From the NCBI GenBank assembly GCA_019828565.1, contig JAHDYR010000067.1:496001-560000 (forward strand): a DNA stretch of 64,000 bases, read 5' to 3'. The notes below the pieces were generated by a model. It did no database searches. It was not told the origin of the DNA and saw nothing but the letters and a program-made list of their open reading frames with translations. Every line of letters starts with the position of its first letter. Position 1 is the stretch's first letter. This DNA is from Carpediemonas membranifera. Lineage: Eukaryota; Fornicata. Shown piece by piece: positions 30,076-40,552 of this stretch. The translations under genes and the position numbers were made by a program.

Positions 30076-33000
30076 ACAGATGCCGTGGCTACGCTATCCT
30101 CCTCATCCGACTCGGCCATAATAAATGAATCCATCTGCTCAACAGAGAGCACACGAGCGCACTCCTTACAGACGCGGACCGGATCAGCTGGCCAGTCGCC
30201 CTCCTTTCGAATGACCTTCTTATACTTGCTGCACGTGCCACAGACTAGCCGGCCGCAATGACGACAATGGTGGCGTTTCTTCTTGAGATTGCCGAACTTC
30301 TCGCTGCAAACCATGCATGCTGGCCCGTGGACCCAGGGTGGTGGTCGGTCAATGCTTCGAAGGATGGCGTCCCTGACACAAGCGTCACGGCACATCTGGA
30401 GAGGCGTCACATCGGTCTCGTCAGCAGCATGGATATTGGCCCCTGCGTTGACAAGACTAGTTGCAATGTCCGCATTGCCTGCCTGGACGGCAATGTGAAG
30501 CGGCGTCCTGCCCCGCCTGTCTGTGGCAGTGGGGTCTGCTCCACGGCTGAGCATCAGCACCACGGCGCCTGGAGAGCCACTGCGGGCTGCAAAGTGCAGC
30601 GGTGTCTCACCGTTTGAGTTCTTCACGCCAATACACGCCTCGATGATGCCGTGCTTGTCAAGCGTGGACAGAATCTCCGTCCTCCCGACGTTAGCGGCGA
30701 GGTGGGCGAGTGTGTTCATATCCTCGTCGACCAGCGGTGTCTCTCGGCCATCTCGGTGGAGCACAAGGGGTGCGCCATGCTTGAGAAGCTCCGCGGTGGC
30801 ATTGACGCATCCGTTGGTGACTGCGACCATGACTGGACGCCGCTCCTGCCTGTCGTTCTCGTGGATGTTGGCCCCGCCGCCAATCAGCCGGGCAATGATC
30901 CCGTCGTCGTCCATCTGTGCCGCACGGTGCAGGGGTGTGAAGCCCTCGATATCCCTGACATTCCTGGCAACTTGAATGAGCGTTCTTCCCACCCGTTGGC
31001 TGATTCCAAGCACGAAATCGACCGCCTCTCGTCTTGAAGTAAGCACCGCGATATGGAGAATGCTCCTCCCCATCGTGTCGAGCTCGTTGATGTCGATACC
31101 GAGGCCAACAAGGATCTCGGCTGACTCGAGGTCGCCCTTGGTGATGTACTGATGAAGCAGCGTCGCGGCACGGGCGCCATGGCGGACCAAGGAACGTGCA
31201 ATGGTCTTGTCCCGCCTCTCCACGGCGATTGAAAGGGCAGTCTCGCGTTTAGGCTCGGTGCGGTGTGATACGTTGGTATCTAGCCGGTCCTTGATGAGCT
31301 CGAGAACCACACTCTGGGCGCCAATCCTGACTGCCTGGATCAGCGGCGTTTCCACAAACAGATTGATTGGGTCTGGCCGCTTGATGTAGTGCAGGTACCG
31401 GGCAACATCGGTCGGCTCACCCGTCTGAACCACCTCGTGAAGGAGCTGGTCGCCGTTGCAGTTCCAGGAGCGTGCCCCGCCTGCTCGATCGAGTGTAACG
31501 AACCAAGGGGCTGAGGCTGAGCATGCTAGGGCGAGTTGGGGCGCGGGCGTGGCCGAGGTGCGACAGACTGTCTGGTGCTCGAGGTCGACGACAACGCAGC
31601 CGGCGGGCTCGCCCTCGCTGAACAGCCACACATGGTCGGGTTGGTCGCTCCTGTCGATGGCGATGCGGGTGATAGGGCTGATCGGCTCAAGTGGCATCGA
31701 CCAGGCGGTCTCCAGGGTGGCGGGGGAGACCATCGCGATCGAATCCGCCTTGGCAACGAACAGTGCGTGTCTGAGCACACCTAGGGAGGTCGTGAGGATG
31801 CAGTGGCCATCAAACATGCTCATCTCGGGCAAATGGGAGCTCAGTTCATCGTTGGTGCCCATGAGGAAGGTGGCAACACTGGTGGCCTTCATCTTCTTGC
31901 CCGCGACAGCTGTCATGGTCTCAGAATCTACAGAGAAGACTTTTCCGGCGCTCCGGACAATAATCAGACCCCCGGTGGCCTCATTGTCGTGATAAACTGG
32001 AATAAACTGGGTCTGGTCGACTTCCGTTATTGGAAGCCGGCAGTGGACACTGGAACACTCCTCCATATCATAGTGGATCTTGCCAGCCAGAGAGGGGCGG
32101 CAAGCGCGGCGAAGGATGACGAGAGCGGCGCTGTCAGTAGACTTGAAAATGACTAGGATCCGGCCGTTGATGAGTCCGATGATGTCGAGGATCTCAGTGT
32201 AATCGTTATTAGATACGAAAGATATTGAGACATCGCCGACTTCCTTGACCGCCGCAGGGTCCCAAAGACCGATCTTGGCCGATTTCTTGCTGAACGACCA
32301 CACATAGGGTGGAATAAACCGGGTCCTTCCTAGCGCAGGGAGCTGAATCTGGGTCAAAAGCTTGAACTCCTTGCGGCACCAGACTGCCACCAACACGCTC
32401 TTGTCCTTGGCCTCGGTCATTGGTGGGATAATGGTCCAAGCTGCCTCGGCGGGGCCGTCAGCAGTGTCTACCACACACGGGGTGATCGTGGGGGGAGCGG
32501 TGAATGATTGTTTCATACTGACTCCAAGATCAAGTCGCTGTATATACCTGTATCTGGCAAATAAGATATCGTCAACGTGAGCGTCCATATTGCCCATGAT
32601 ACGCTTCTCCGGAGCCACCGAGAGGTCGAATAGATGCTGGCACGACAAGTCTGCCACGTGACACGCGAGCCTGTTGTCAACGTCACCAGCGAGCGGTCGA
32701 GCCTTGTTCTTGAGGAGGAATGTGACCACCGAGTCATGACCGCCCATTGCCGCGAGGTGAAGCGGGGTGAGTCCGAAGACGTCGGTGCGGTTGATGACGG
32801 ACTCAGCGTCTTTGGGGTCGAGCCGTTTGACCAGCTGTCGCATTACAGAGTTGTTGCCGCGCTGGGCAGTGAAATGGAACAGAGAGCGCTTGTCCTTGTA
32901 GGCGAGAGACGCGTCTGCACCATGTTCCAGGAGGAAGTTCATGAGGTCGTAGTTGCAGCTGAACCAGGCAACGTGAAGAATCGTCTGATTGAGCCGGTTC

Positions 33001-35426
33001 CTCTGATTAACGTTGAACGAGGACCTCCCGTCACTGTCTGCCCGCTGCTCGCCGTATGATGAGTAGATGTAGACGCATCGGTCGACCGTATCCTTGACAA
33101 AGTCGAGCATGACATCCCTGAAGACGTAGGAGGCTGCAGCGACATGAAGGGCGGTGTCGCCGTCGTTGTTCTGCACGTCGAGGGCTACTCCGTGTCTTAC
33201 CAAGAGTCTGGCGGCCTCGATTCGCCTGATAAATTGCCCCCGACCTCTGGCGGAGAGATCCTTAGGAATGAAGGCGAGACACAGGTGCAGGGGCGTATTG
33301 CCATAGACGTCCGCCTGGCTGGCGACAGTCCCGTTCGACTCGAGCATCGCGGTGATTAGCTCAGGGTCAGGGCAGTCGCACACGGCCAGATGGAGCGGGG
33401 TGCGTTTCATAACATCCATGGAAGCGACAAGCTCGGGTGCTTTGGAGACAAGGAGGCGGGCGGCGTCGACCATGCCGCGCTCTACGGCTACATGCATGGC
33501 TGTACGGCAGCGGGAGTCGCGGTGCTCGGGTGAGACTTTGTTCCACTCAAGCAGGGCGGTGAGGGCGGGAATATTGCCGCAGTACGAGGCCCAGTGGAGC
33601 GCGTTCATCCCGGAAGACGTGTGTTCGTCGGGGTCGGCACCAGAGGTAATCAAAAGATTAATCGAGTCTTCGGTGGTCAAAGGACTAGTAACGGCGGAGA
33701 TCAGGACGCCACGACCATCGTGGGGGGCTGCGATAGTCACAGCAGTGGGCTCAGCCTTCATCAGTGTCTTCATAACGCTGACGCAGCCCGTGGATGCCGC
33801 GATATGAAGCGGCGTCCGGCCCTCGCGGTCCATGGCGGAAACATAAACTGCACTCGAGTCAAGCAAAGTCTCGATCGCGCCAGAGTCGGATCTCTTGAGA
33901 GTACGCTCCGGACTGGTTATGCCTCTGCGGGCCTGCCCCCATTCATCCGAGAGGGAGGGTTGTCTGCTGTGTGCGGGCGAAGGTTTGGCCAGCAGAATGC
34001 GAACAATATCCGCGACTGCCTCCTCGCAGGTGGGGTTCTCGCGGAGGAAACGCATGGCCAAGTGCAGTGGAGTGGCTTCTTTGGCGTCACGGGCGGTCTT
34101 GTCGGCGTCGTGCTTGTTGACGAGGATGCTACACCCTTCGACGAAACCGACAGCCGCGCACTCGTGTAGTGCCGTCCGACGCTCCGGAGACACGCCTACG
34201 CAGTTGATCCCAGCCCCGTTAGCGAGCAGGGCGTTGAGAGCGACGGTGTTGTGGCACCTGGCGGCTACGACGAGGGGCGGGCTTCCGTCCGTCGTGGGTG
34301 CATTCGGGTCACCCTTTTTCCGGCGGAGAATCGTGTGGAGCGTGTCAATGTCACCAGCACGTATCGCATTCTCGAGACCCACCGAGTTGACAAGCGCGGG
34401 ACAGCCTGATAGGAGACGAAGAGGCTCGCCGTTCTTGATGGCAACGCCCTCGGTCCGGGCAACCTTTGGATCTGTGTACTGGAATATCTCGGAGTTCACA
34501 GTGGTCGCGGGGGTGATAGCGGCGGGTAGGCTGTGAGATCTATTGATACGACTCCGGATTACGAGATCGGAGTCGAGTACGATGACTTCCGAGCGGGTGC
34601 ACAGCCAGACAAGGCCGTTCTGCCCAGCCTGCATATCAAGCACGATCGGGTCATCGAGGGTCAGGGGGCATCTTCCCTCCTTGACAGTTAGGGCTGTGGT
34701 AAAGACGTTGCCCCATGTGGTGGTGAAAACGACGGCATGGTCCACAACGGCAGCACGATCCAGCGTGCCTGCCTCTGGGACTGGGAGGTCTGTGGTCTCC
34801 TCTACGGCATGTGTTTCCACCCGTATTACGTGGCGCAGGGCCGCGGTGATCACATGCAAATGGTCTTTGACGTGATCATAATGGAGGGCCTTAACAGCAC
34901 CCACGGCAGTGTAGACAAGTTCAAAGGTCATGGCGGTGTTGGACGAAAGCTCTGGGTGGCATGAGATTACGTGACCTGAAGAGTATCCGAGACAGAGCTC
35001 ATGCCCGGCTACACTGACGCAGGTGAGGGCACCGAGGTCCACCCGAGAGACATCAGCTGTCCTGATGTTCCCCGTGCTAAGGGGAAGCGATGCATCCACC
35101 TGAATGCCCTCGGTTAGCTTCCCGGGGGTGGAAGGGCCGAATAGAAGGAGGCTCATTGCGTTCACTCTAAAAGCCGCAGTAAACGGTACACTGGACGTGA
35201 GGGGTGCGCAAATAACGCATACGTGCTCAAGAATGAAGCAAACGAAGAGCGGACGGCCGTCGAGCACCGTTGAGCTTACGATGGCGTCAGTCAGGCAATC
35301 AAAGACGGAGACCACGCCTTTCCCATCATGCATGCCAATATACACCACCACATCACCAACTCGAATGCTTCCAGTGACCGTGTGTCCTGAAAGCGACATT
35401 CTGTCTGGCGATTGGCAGCTTGACAT
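30063..35426 (-). CDS. Large ankyrin-repeat protein with C-terminal FYVE zinc finger
   Basis: 1787 residues from the first ATG, 35426 (the frame is open to 35480 only through non-ATG codons). An N-terminal part (about 1-340) has beta-rich, propeller-like strands. A first block of ankyrin repeats spans about 345-960 (for example TPLHIAASTGCVSVMKTLM), a second beta-rich block about 970-1330, and a second ankyrin block about 1340-1690. The FYVE domain at about 1700-1765 shows CMVCSEKF, KKRHHCRHCGRLVC and RVCKEC, all eight metal-ligand Cys/His positions; the usual WxxD start is WVHG. FYVE domains bind phosphatidylinositol 3-phosphate, so an endosomal adaptor role is likely. The stop codon and last residues lie in R copy 2, so the original C-terminus may have been changed. 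Confidence 0.92.
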   Translation of the reverse strand: MSSCQSPDRMSLSGHTVTGSIRVGDVVVYIGMHDGKGVVSVFDCLTDAIVSSTVLDGRPLFVCFILEHVCVICAPLTSSVPFTAAFRVNAMSLLLFGPSTPGKLTEGIQVDASLPLSTGNIRTADVSRVDLGALTCVSVAGHELCLGYSSGHVISCHPELSSNTAMTFELVYTAVGAVKALHYDHVKDHLHVITAALRHVIRVETHAVEETTDLPVPEAGTLDRAAVVDHAVVFTTTWGNVFTTALTVKEGRCPLTLDDPIVLDMQAGQNGLVWLCTRSEVIVLDSDLVIRSRINRSHSLPAAITPATTVNSEIFQYTDPKVARTEGVAIKNGEPLRLLSGCPALVNSVGLENAIRAGDIDTLHTILRRKKGDPNAPTTDGSPPLVVAARCHNTVALNALLANGAGINCVGVSPERRTALHECAAVGFVEGCSILVNKHDADKTARDAKEATPLHLAMRFLRENPTCEEAVADIVRILLAKPSPAHSRQPSLSDEWGQARRGITSPERTLKRSDSGAIETLLDSSAVYVSAMDREGRTPLHIAASTGCVSVMKTLMKAEPTAVTIAAPHDGRGVLISAVTSPLTTEDSINLLITSGADPDEHTSSGMNALHWASYCGNIPALTALLEWNKVSPEHRDSRCRTAMHVAVERGMVDAARLLVSKAPELVASMDVMKRTPLHLAVCDCPDPELITAMLESNGTVASQADVYGNTPLHLCLAFIPKDLSARGRGQFIRRIEAARLLVRHGVALDVQNNDGDTALHVAAASYVFRDVMLDFVKDTVDRCVYIYSSYGEQRADSDGRSSFNVNQRNRLNQTILHVAWFSCNYDLMNFLLEHGADASLAYKDKRSLFHFTAQRGNNSVMRQLVKRLDPKDAESVINRTDVFGLTPLHLAAMGGHDSVVTFLLKNKARPLAGDVDNRLACHVADLSCQHLFDLSVAPEKRIMGNMDAHVDDILFARYRYIQRLDLGVSMKQSFTAPPTITPCVVDTADGPAEAAWTIIPPMTEAKDKSVLVAVWCRKEFKLLTQIQLPALGRTRFIPPYVWSFSKKSAKIGLWDPAAVKEVGDVSISFVSNNDYTEILDIIGLINGRILVIFKSTDSAALVILRRACRPSLAGKIHYDMEECSSVHCRLPITEVDQTQFIPVYHDNEATGGLIIVRSAGKVFSVDSETMTAVAGKKMKATSVATFLMGTNDELSSHLPEMSMFDGHCILTTSLGVLRHALFVAKADSIAMVSPATLETAWSMPLEPISPITRIAIDRSDQPDHVWLFSEGEPAGCVVVDLEHQTVCRTSATPAPQLALACSASAPWFVTLDRAGGARSWNCNGDQLLHEVVQTGEPTDVARYLHYIKRPDPINLFVETPLIQAVRIGAQSVVLELIKDRLDTNVSHRTEPKRETALSIAVERRDKTIARSLVRHGARAATLLHQYITKGDLESAEILVGLGIDINELDTMGRSILHIAVLTSRREAVDFVLGISQRVGRTLIQVARNVRDIEGFTPLHRAAQMDDDGIIARLIGGGANIHENDRQERRPVMVAVTNGCVNATAELLKHGAPLVLHRDGRETPLVDEDMNTLAHLAANVGRTEILSTLDKHGIIEACIGVKNSNGETPLHFAARSGSPGAVVLMLSRGADPTATDRRGRTPLHIAVQAGNADIATSLVNAGANIHAADETDVTPLQMCRDACVRDAILRSIDRPPPWVHGPACMVCSEKFGNLKKKRHHCRHCGRLVCGTCSKYKKVIRKEGDWPADPVRVCKECARVLSVEQMDSFIMAESDEEDSVATASVFEF

Positions 35427-35749
35427 TCTTAGACTGCAGATGAGGTCTGAATCTCGATCACCGATTCCTATCCCGAGCACGGAATGTGAGATAAGGGGAT
35501 CATGCAGGTCGTCTCATCCTCTGGGTTGACCAGCGAACAACGGTACGTCGTAGTGTGAGTCAGGAATGATGCATATTCAGAAAGTCAGGTTATCATGCCA
35601 GATACACTGTATAGAATCGACGATGACGCAACGGTCATGTTTAGAGTGAAAATCGAGCTTCGAAAAATGGAGGCGAGCCGGTCAAGAAAGAGGTTGAAAG
35701 AAGAAGCGTAAAGCAGCCAATTGATGAGCAAATATCCACAGCTTAACGC
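35427..35749. other. Intergenic, no gene seen
   Basis: Region 5' of the ankyrin-FYVE gene and 3' of the small minus-strand gene. Presumed promoter; no clear motif. Confidence 0.5.
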
Positions 35750-36061
35750 TCATACGTCTGGTGTATTCCTGAGTTTGTTTCTCAGCAGATCCTCTACCAG
35801 GGCGAGACCACGGTCAATGCGCTCGAGGTGTTTGATGGCCTCCTCCAGCGATTCTTCGTCTCGGTGGAGCTCTTCGGACTCAATAAAGCCACAGTTTGGA
35901 TGGGCACGGAGGAAATTGTTGAGAAGTTCTTCAGTTTCGTAGTATTCACGGCAAGGCTGCATCATAATGTTGTTCACGACAAAGCTCATGCGATTACTCT
36001 CTGATTCTGCAAGAGTAAACCTGCTAGGTGATTTTCTCAGTGGTGATTTCTCATTCGTCAT
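35750..36061 (-). CDS. Small hypothetical protein
   Basis: 103 residues from ATG 36061 (the open frame upstream to 36100 lacks ATG). A basic N-terminus (EKSPLRKSPSR) is followed by a helical acidic C-terminal half (EELHRDEESLEEAIKHLERIDRGLALVEDLLRNK) that could form a coiled coil. No family is recognised. It is divergent from the 36144/36222 gene, with starts 80-160 bp apart, suggesting a shared promoter. Confidence 0.6.
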   Translation of the reverse strand: MTNEKSPLRKSPSRFTLAESESNRMSFVVNNIMMQPCREYYETEELLNNFLRAHPNCGFIESEELHRDEESLEEAIKHLERIDRGLALVEDLLRNKLRNTPDV

Positions 36062-36143
36062 TTGAGAGAGACGCAGATTATGCCAAAACTGCGAAACCAC
36101 ATTTCAGGTCCTTTGGGTCTCACAGACGCTTTGATAGTGCAAT

Positions 36144-36833
36144 ATGCATCAGTTGGGGTCAGGTAGCGTCCACCATCGCGAGAAACAAGAAGGTATTATC
36201 CTGCGTATCGGCAGCTGTGGCATGGATCTCTTGAACGATGGATCAGACAGTGAAATAGAGATGGAAGGCATTGATCCTATCCAAGAAATTGTCGAAACTG
36301 CTGCAGAGCCTTCTTCTGAACATGTACCGGAGCCAGAATTTGTTTCTACCCTCGCAAATGGCGGATTTGCGAGCAAAACGATGGCAGATCTCCGCGATGA
36401 GTATCTATCCATGCTATCTAAGCCTGAATCGAGTTTTAAGAATCCTATTCTGTCCACATCATCAATACAGATTCAGGCCATCCCCCACCCCCCCAAACCT
36501 GCATTACGCCGCTCACAAGACGATTCCACTCTTAGCACTGGCAGTTCTAGTCTCAAGACATCCGCCAAACCAGAGTTAGAGAGGGAACTGGCACCCGGGG
36601 TCACTGCAGGTCAACTCGCTGCAATACACAAACGCGAGAAGAAGAAGCGCAGCAAAGCAATCAAGAGGGCGCAGCAACAAGGCCAGCAGCTCAAGGAAGA
36701 AGACGAGGCGGTGAATGCAGAAGGCCTCGTGGCCCCGTCCCGGGTCGCCCAAATGCGGAACCAGCTGACTGCGCAAGTCTTCAACAAGGCTGTGCACGGG
36801 GCCGCGGTGTTGGGTGCGAAGAAGAAGAAGTGA
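36144..36833 (+). CDS. Hypothetical nuclear-type protein, basic C-terminus
   Basis: 229 residues from ATG 36144, or 203 from ATG 36222 (MDLLNDGSDSE), which I favour because the first 26 residues look unlike protein. The N-terminal part is acidic, the middle is Ser/Pro-rich, and the C-terminal third is strongly basic and helical (HKREKKKRSKAIKRAQQQ), ending GAKKKK, a possible nuclear or nucleolar signal. Function unknown; small ribosome-biogenesis or RNA-binding proteins can look like this. Confidence 0.6.
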   Translation: MHQLGSGSVHHREKQEGIILRIGSCGMDLLNDGSDSEIEMEGIDPIQEIVETAAEPSSEHVPEPEFVSTLANGGFASKTMADLRDEYLSMLSKPESSFKNPILSTSSIQIQAIPHPPKPALRRSQDDSTLSTGSSSLKTSAKPELERELAPGVTAGQLAAIHKREKKKRSKAIKRAQQQGQQLKEEDEAVNAEGLVAPSRVAQMRNQLTAQVFNKAVHGAAVLGAKKKK

Positions 36834-36983
36834 TGGAGTGGCTTGGGTCACCCTGGGCGGTGCCGCATTCATGTCTTGGGCTGAGGCGGCGTGAGTTATA
36901 AATGGGGCCGGCAGTCTCATCGCAATTTCCACAGTCGAGCTCGTGTCTGGGTCATGGCCAGTCTTGCAACATGAAGTTCATAA

Positions 36984-38520
36984 TTAAATGGCTGGGTCGA
37001 CTGGTGAGATCTCCATCGACCAACCGGGTACCCCACACGTGACATCTGACACATCAGCCACCTCAAACCACTGGCCGGCTGAGTCGCGGAAACAGGGGAC
37101 ATTGCTTGTCGTGCCATATGCCGTAGCCTCAATGGGGACACTGGCTGTACACTGGCGGTAGTCGTCAGACAGATGACTGCGGCCCTCGGTCCCCCAGACG
37201 ATCTGATAATCGTCACACCAGAACCCCTTGACCCTCTCTGGGAACCGGAGCGGGGTGGGTGTGAGGCACTTGTCGTCCCTGCGTTTTCCAGGCAGCAGGC
37301 CCGAGTTGGAGACGTGTATGGGAACTTTGCCAGCGAAGAGCAGCTGGCGGCCGCTGAGGAAGATGTTGAAAGAAAGGACGGAAGACATGACAGAATCGAC
37401 GGAGGTCATGATCCGGTCGACTCTGTAGGGCAGATCCTCGAAGCCAGCCATCATACTATGGTGCCCGAGTCCCAGCTGGCCACAATAGTTGCCCCCGCTG
37501 ATCATCTGCCGATCGCCCATGGAGAGGATGACAGTCGTTGCATTGATCAGACCCACATGCATGATGTGATCTGGGACAAAGCCAGATGGCACAGCGACTG
37601 GGTGGAAGAGGGGTCTGTTCTCCTCCACGACTGGGCCGACATACCATTCTGGATGTCCACCAGCCATGACAGTGCCGACCGAAGAGAGGATGAACGTCCG
37701 ATCACAAATCAGCGACACACCAGTCACCATCCAGTGCTTCTCCCAGGGGGGCAGGCTGGCCTCGAGCTCAGCGACCTCGGCGCAGGCGGGGAAGGTAAGG
37801 CGGGTCGGGTCGACCTTAGACGACTTGAACCCCAGCTGGCCATGACCGCTATCCCCCCAGCCCCACAGGCCCTTGGGCGTCCTGGCGATGCGGGTGAGGT
37901 CGTCGCTGTAGACCTCGAGGGCCCTGGGCATCCTGGCCCTGGTGAGGGCGGTGTGATAGTCAGTGTCGAGCATGAAGAGTCGGCCCATGTACATGCGGTG
38001 GTGATAAAATATGTAGGACCAAGCGTGCTGATAGCACTCGCCGTCCTTCTCTGCCACATTAAACGTGAAGAAGAACTTGCGGCAGAGGAACCAGAGGCAC
38101 TTGGCCTCGGGGGCGAGAGCCTTGCGGATCTTGTCGTGCATCCTGGTAGTGTGTGGCTCCTCATCTTGAGCCTCCTCCAGCACCCTGTCCTCGAGGTCGG
38201 GGTTGGCCCCGCCACCCACCAGACACGCCCACACCGCGCCCTGGTTCAGCGTGTGCATGGCGACCGGGAGCTCCTCGCCATCCGCGAGCTCGACGTTCAT
38301 GGACAGCTGGGGGCCGCTGGTGAGGATCGAGCGGGCGCGGTCGAGGAGGGCTTGCGCGGACGGTTCGAGAGGGGGGATCTCTGAGAGCGTGGCGAGGAGG
38401 CTTCTTGAAGTGCCTGGAGTAGGCGCACTGGATCAAGGATGGGATGTACCAGAGATGGAGGCCGTTATGGCGACCGAGGCGCGATATGCGGAGGTAAGTG
38501 TGTCTTTGATGCACGTTGGA
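36984..38520 (-). pseudogene. RCC1-like protein copy b (mosaic, N-terminally reduced)
   Basis: An intact 438-codon frame from ATG 38300 (MNVELADGEELP) to 36984, carrying GLWGWGDSGHGQLGF and YCGQLGLGH motifs. The body (about 37215-38230) is nearly identical to copy c, but the upstream part (about 38310-38580) matches copy a, including the same deletion of about 100 bp that puts the N-terminal exon-like segment out of frame. A protein of 438 residues could still be made, lacking about 110 N-terminal residues. The last 40 residues diverge from c. Confidence 0.75.
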
Positions 38521-38535
38521 GAGGAACTAGCGCTG

Positions 38536-38933
38536 CTCATTGGCTTCAGCGCTCAGTTCGGTGGTTGCCAAGTTCTGACTTCCGACTCGCCGACCGCCGA
38601 CACCACTCACCATGAACCATGAGGCGTGACTGCGGCGAAGTATCCAGATCCAGTGCATGGGGCTTCATTCTCTGCTCTCTGCGGCATTCACCACATTGGA
38701 CCACCGTCGGGCACAGTTGAGCGGGCCTCAGTCCCCATACCATTCTCAACGACTCACAGCGACTCGAGAATTCACCGGTTAGTGACGGAGTGGTCGAGAT
38801 GCCGACAATCAGGGCCCGCTTCCCGACCCGGCTACAGCTTGAAGAAAGCTCGAGTGCAAACCAGCTAGCCCCCAAACCGAGCACCACCCAACCAACAAGA
38901 GACCTTTACAATCACCGAACCCACCTTCACCCA
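38536..38933. other. Intergenic, no gene seen
   Basis: Lies between the upstream remnant of RCC1-like copy b and the TSG101 stop codon. No supported feature. Confidence 0.5.
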
Positions 38934-40052
38934 TCACTGCCTCGCTGGTCCTCCCTGACCAGGCCCTGCGCGTGCCATCATCGCCCTCGTCTTCTCAATC
39001 TTCCACAGCAGTGCCCTGTCGTAAAACTGCTCCTTGGCGAGCTTTCTTATGTACTTCAATCCGTCGATCGGCTCGACCTCGTCGTCACACATGGCCACGT
39101 AAATCTTGTACATGGCGTCCTCCAGGGCCTGGTTCTCGGCGTTGAGGCGCAACACCTGTCGGCGGGAGGCGTTGCCAGGGTCGGTTGCTTCGTCCAGCGC
39201 GTTTCTCTCGTGGGCGTCGACCTCGCCAGTCGAGGCTTCGAGGGAGGTAATCTGTCTGTCAATGTCTGCGATAGCAAGCTTCATGCGGCCGATCGAGGTC
39301 TCCAGCTGGCTGTGATCCCGTGCCATATTGCCAGCCATGCTCTGCTTCTGCTGGACCTCGCCGCATCTGCTGTCAATCTCCTTGCTGACGGTGTTACCGT
39401 GGCGAACAAGGTCTGACCGCTTGGCAGAGAGGTCGTTGAACATCTTCTGGCTCAGCTGGGAGAGGAGCATCATTCTCTCCTGCTGGGGCTGCGGCTTATG
39501 CTGGTACTGGCCTGCGGGGTACTGCCCAGGCCGCTGGAAGCCCTGAACGGGCCTCTGCTGCGGCGGTGGCTGGTGTTGCTGCTGGGCTGAGCCGGAGGCG
39601 CCTGGGGGAGGGCCAGAGCTCACCGGGGGGTTCTTCCCGAACTCGATGCACAGCTGATTGACCGACTCGAGCAGAGTCGACTGGCCTGGCCGCCAGTTGC
39701 GTGGGTGGATGTAGTCCAGCGAGACCTTGCCGTACTTATCGACCTGGGGGTGGTTGGGGCGGATGAACATGTCTCCTGTGGGGAGGACATATGGGATCGG
39801 GGGGGAAGAGGGGAATGTGGTCGGGATCCACAGGCCGACGGGGATATTGTACTTGTTGTTGCGGTAGTACATGGGCACAGTGCCGCGGAGAACCACACAG
39901 TGGCTTGATTGAGCAGGAATAACCCCGAGAATCGGCTTAAGGTTGCTGTATGTGCGGAAACATTCGAGGATTTGATCGCTAACAAGCTTCATCTGTCTGT
40001 ACGTACCAATCTTTGATAGCAAGTTGTTCAACTCACTTTGAACGGCGTTCAT
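38934..40052 (-). CDS. TSG101: TSG101/Vps23-like ESCRT-I subunit
   Basis: 372 residues, ATG 40052. Residues about 10-145 form a UEV domain, a catalytically dead ubiquitin-conjugating fold: VVLRGTVPMYYRNNKYNIPVGLWIP and PTGDMFIRPNHPQVDKYGKVSLDYIHPRNW, with no catalytic Cys. A Pro/Gln-rich linker (about 146-195), a coiled coil (about 200-300) and a C-terminal steadiness-box region follow (ALEDAMYKIYVAMCD, GLKYIRKLAKEQFYDRALLWKIEK). TSG101 binds ubiquitinated cargo and P(T/S)AP motifs and starts multivesicular-body sorting. Domain order and length match the family. Confidence 0.93.
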   Translation of the reverse strand: MNAVQSELNNLLSKIGTYRQMKLVSDQILECFRTYSNLKPILGVIPAQSSHCVVLRGTVPMYYRNNKYNIPVGLWIPTTFPSSPPIPYVLPTGDMFIRPNHPQVDKYGKVSLDYIHPRNWRPGQSTLLESVNQLCIEFGKNPPVSSGPPPGASGSAQQQHQPPPQQRPVQGFQRPGQYPAGQYQHKPQPQQERMMLLSQLSQKMFNDLSAKRSDLVRHGNTVSKEIDSRCGEVQQKQSMAGNMARDHSQLETSIGRMKLAIADIDRQITSLEASTGEVDAHERNALDEATDPGNASRRQVLRLNAENQALEDAMYKIYVAMCDDEVEPIDGLKYIRKLAKEQFYDRALLWKIEKTRAMMARAGPGQGGPARQ

Positions 40053-40114
40053 AGAGGTCGTGGCTTCCTCTGCTATTTCTGCGAAGACCTGTGGAAATGA
40101 TTTGATGATCGATC

Positions 40115-40336
40115 ATGACTCAGCCTGGCAGCAAGGGCTCCGTTAGAGCGTGGGAGGATGATATGTGGCGCAAGCTGGGTATGGTTCTTGGCGTGGCCCT
40201 TGGCCAATTGCTATTGGATCGATTCATCACTTCCCGTCAGCGTCTCGATATGCGCCTGAACACGCTGACCTCAGGGGACTGCAACGGCACTGTCCATGGC
40301 GGAATATACCGCGTCAAATGCGACGCTGTCTATTAA
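40115..40336 (+). CDS. Possible small membrane protein
   Basis: 73 codons from ATG 40115, divergent from TSG101 with 62 bp between starts. Residues about 18-40 are hydrophobic (MWRKLGMVLGVALGQLLLDRFI), possibly a membrane anchor; the C-terminus has two Cys. No family is recognised and it could be chance. Confidence 0.35.
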   Translation: MTQPGSKGSVRAWEDDMWRKLGMVLGVALGQLLLDRFITSRQRLDMRLNTLTSGDCNGTVHGGIYRVKCDAVY

Positions 40337-40552
40337 AGAACGTTGACATTTTAGTCTCCAGAATTTATGAGATGTCTGTAGAACACGATACAGCGGCATG
40401 AACCGGCCAGCAAGAGTCGTACAACATGAAGGAATGACATTCTACTCTCCTTTTTGACCAAATTTCATCTGCACGACTGAGGAACAGTCGTAAAGCACAG
40501 CACGCTTTGACAGTCTGAACGTAAACCTTTTATCTGATGGAACGCCTCAAAT

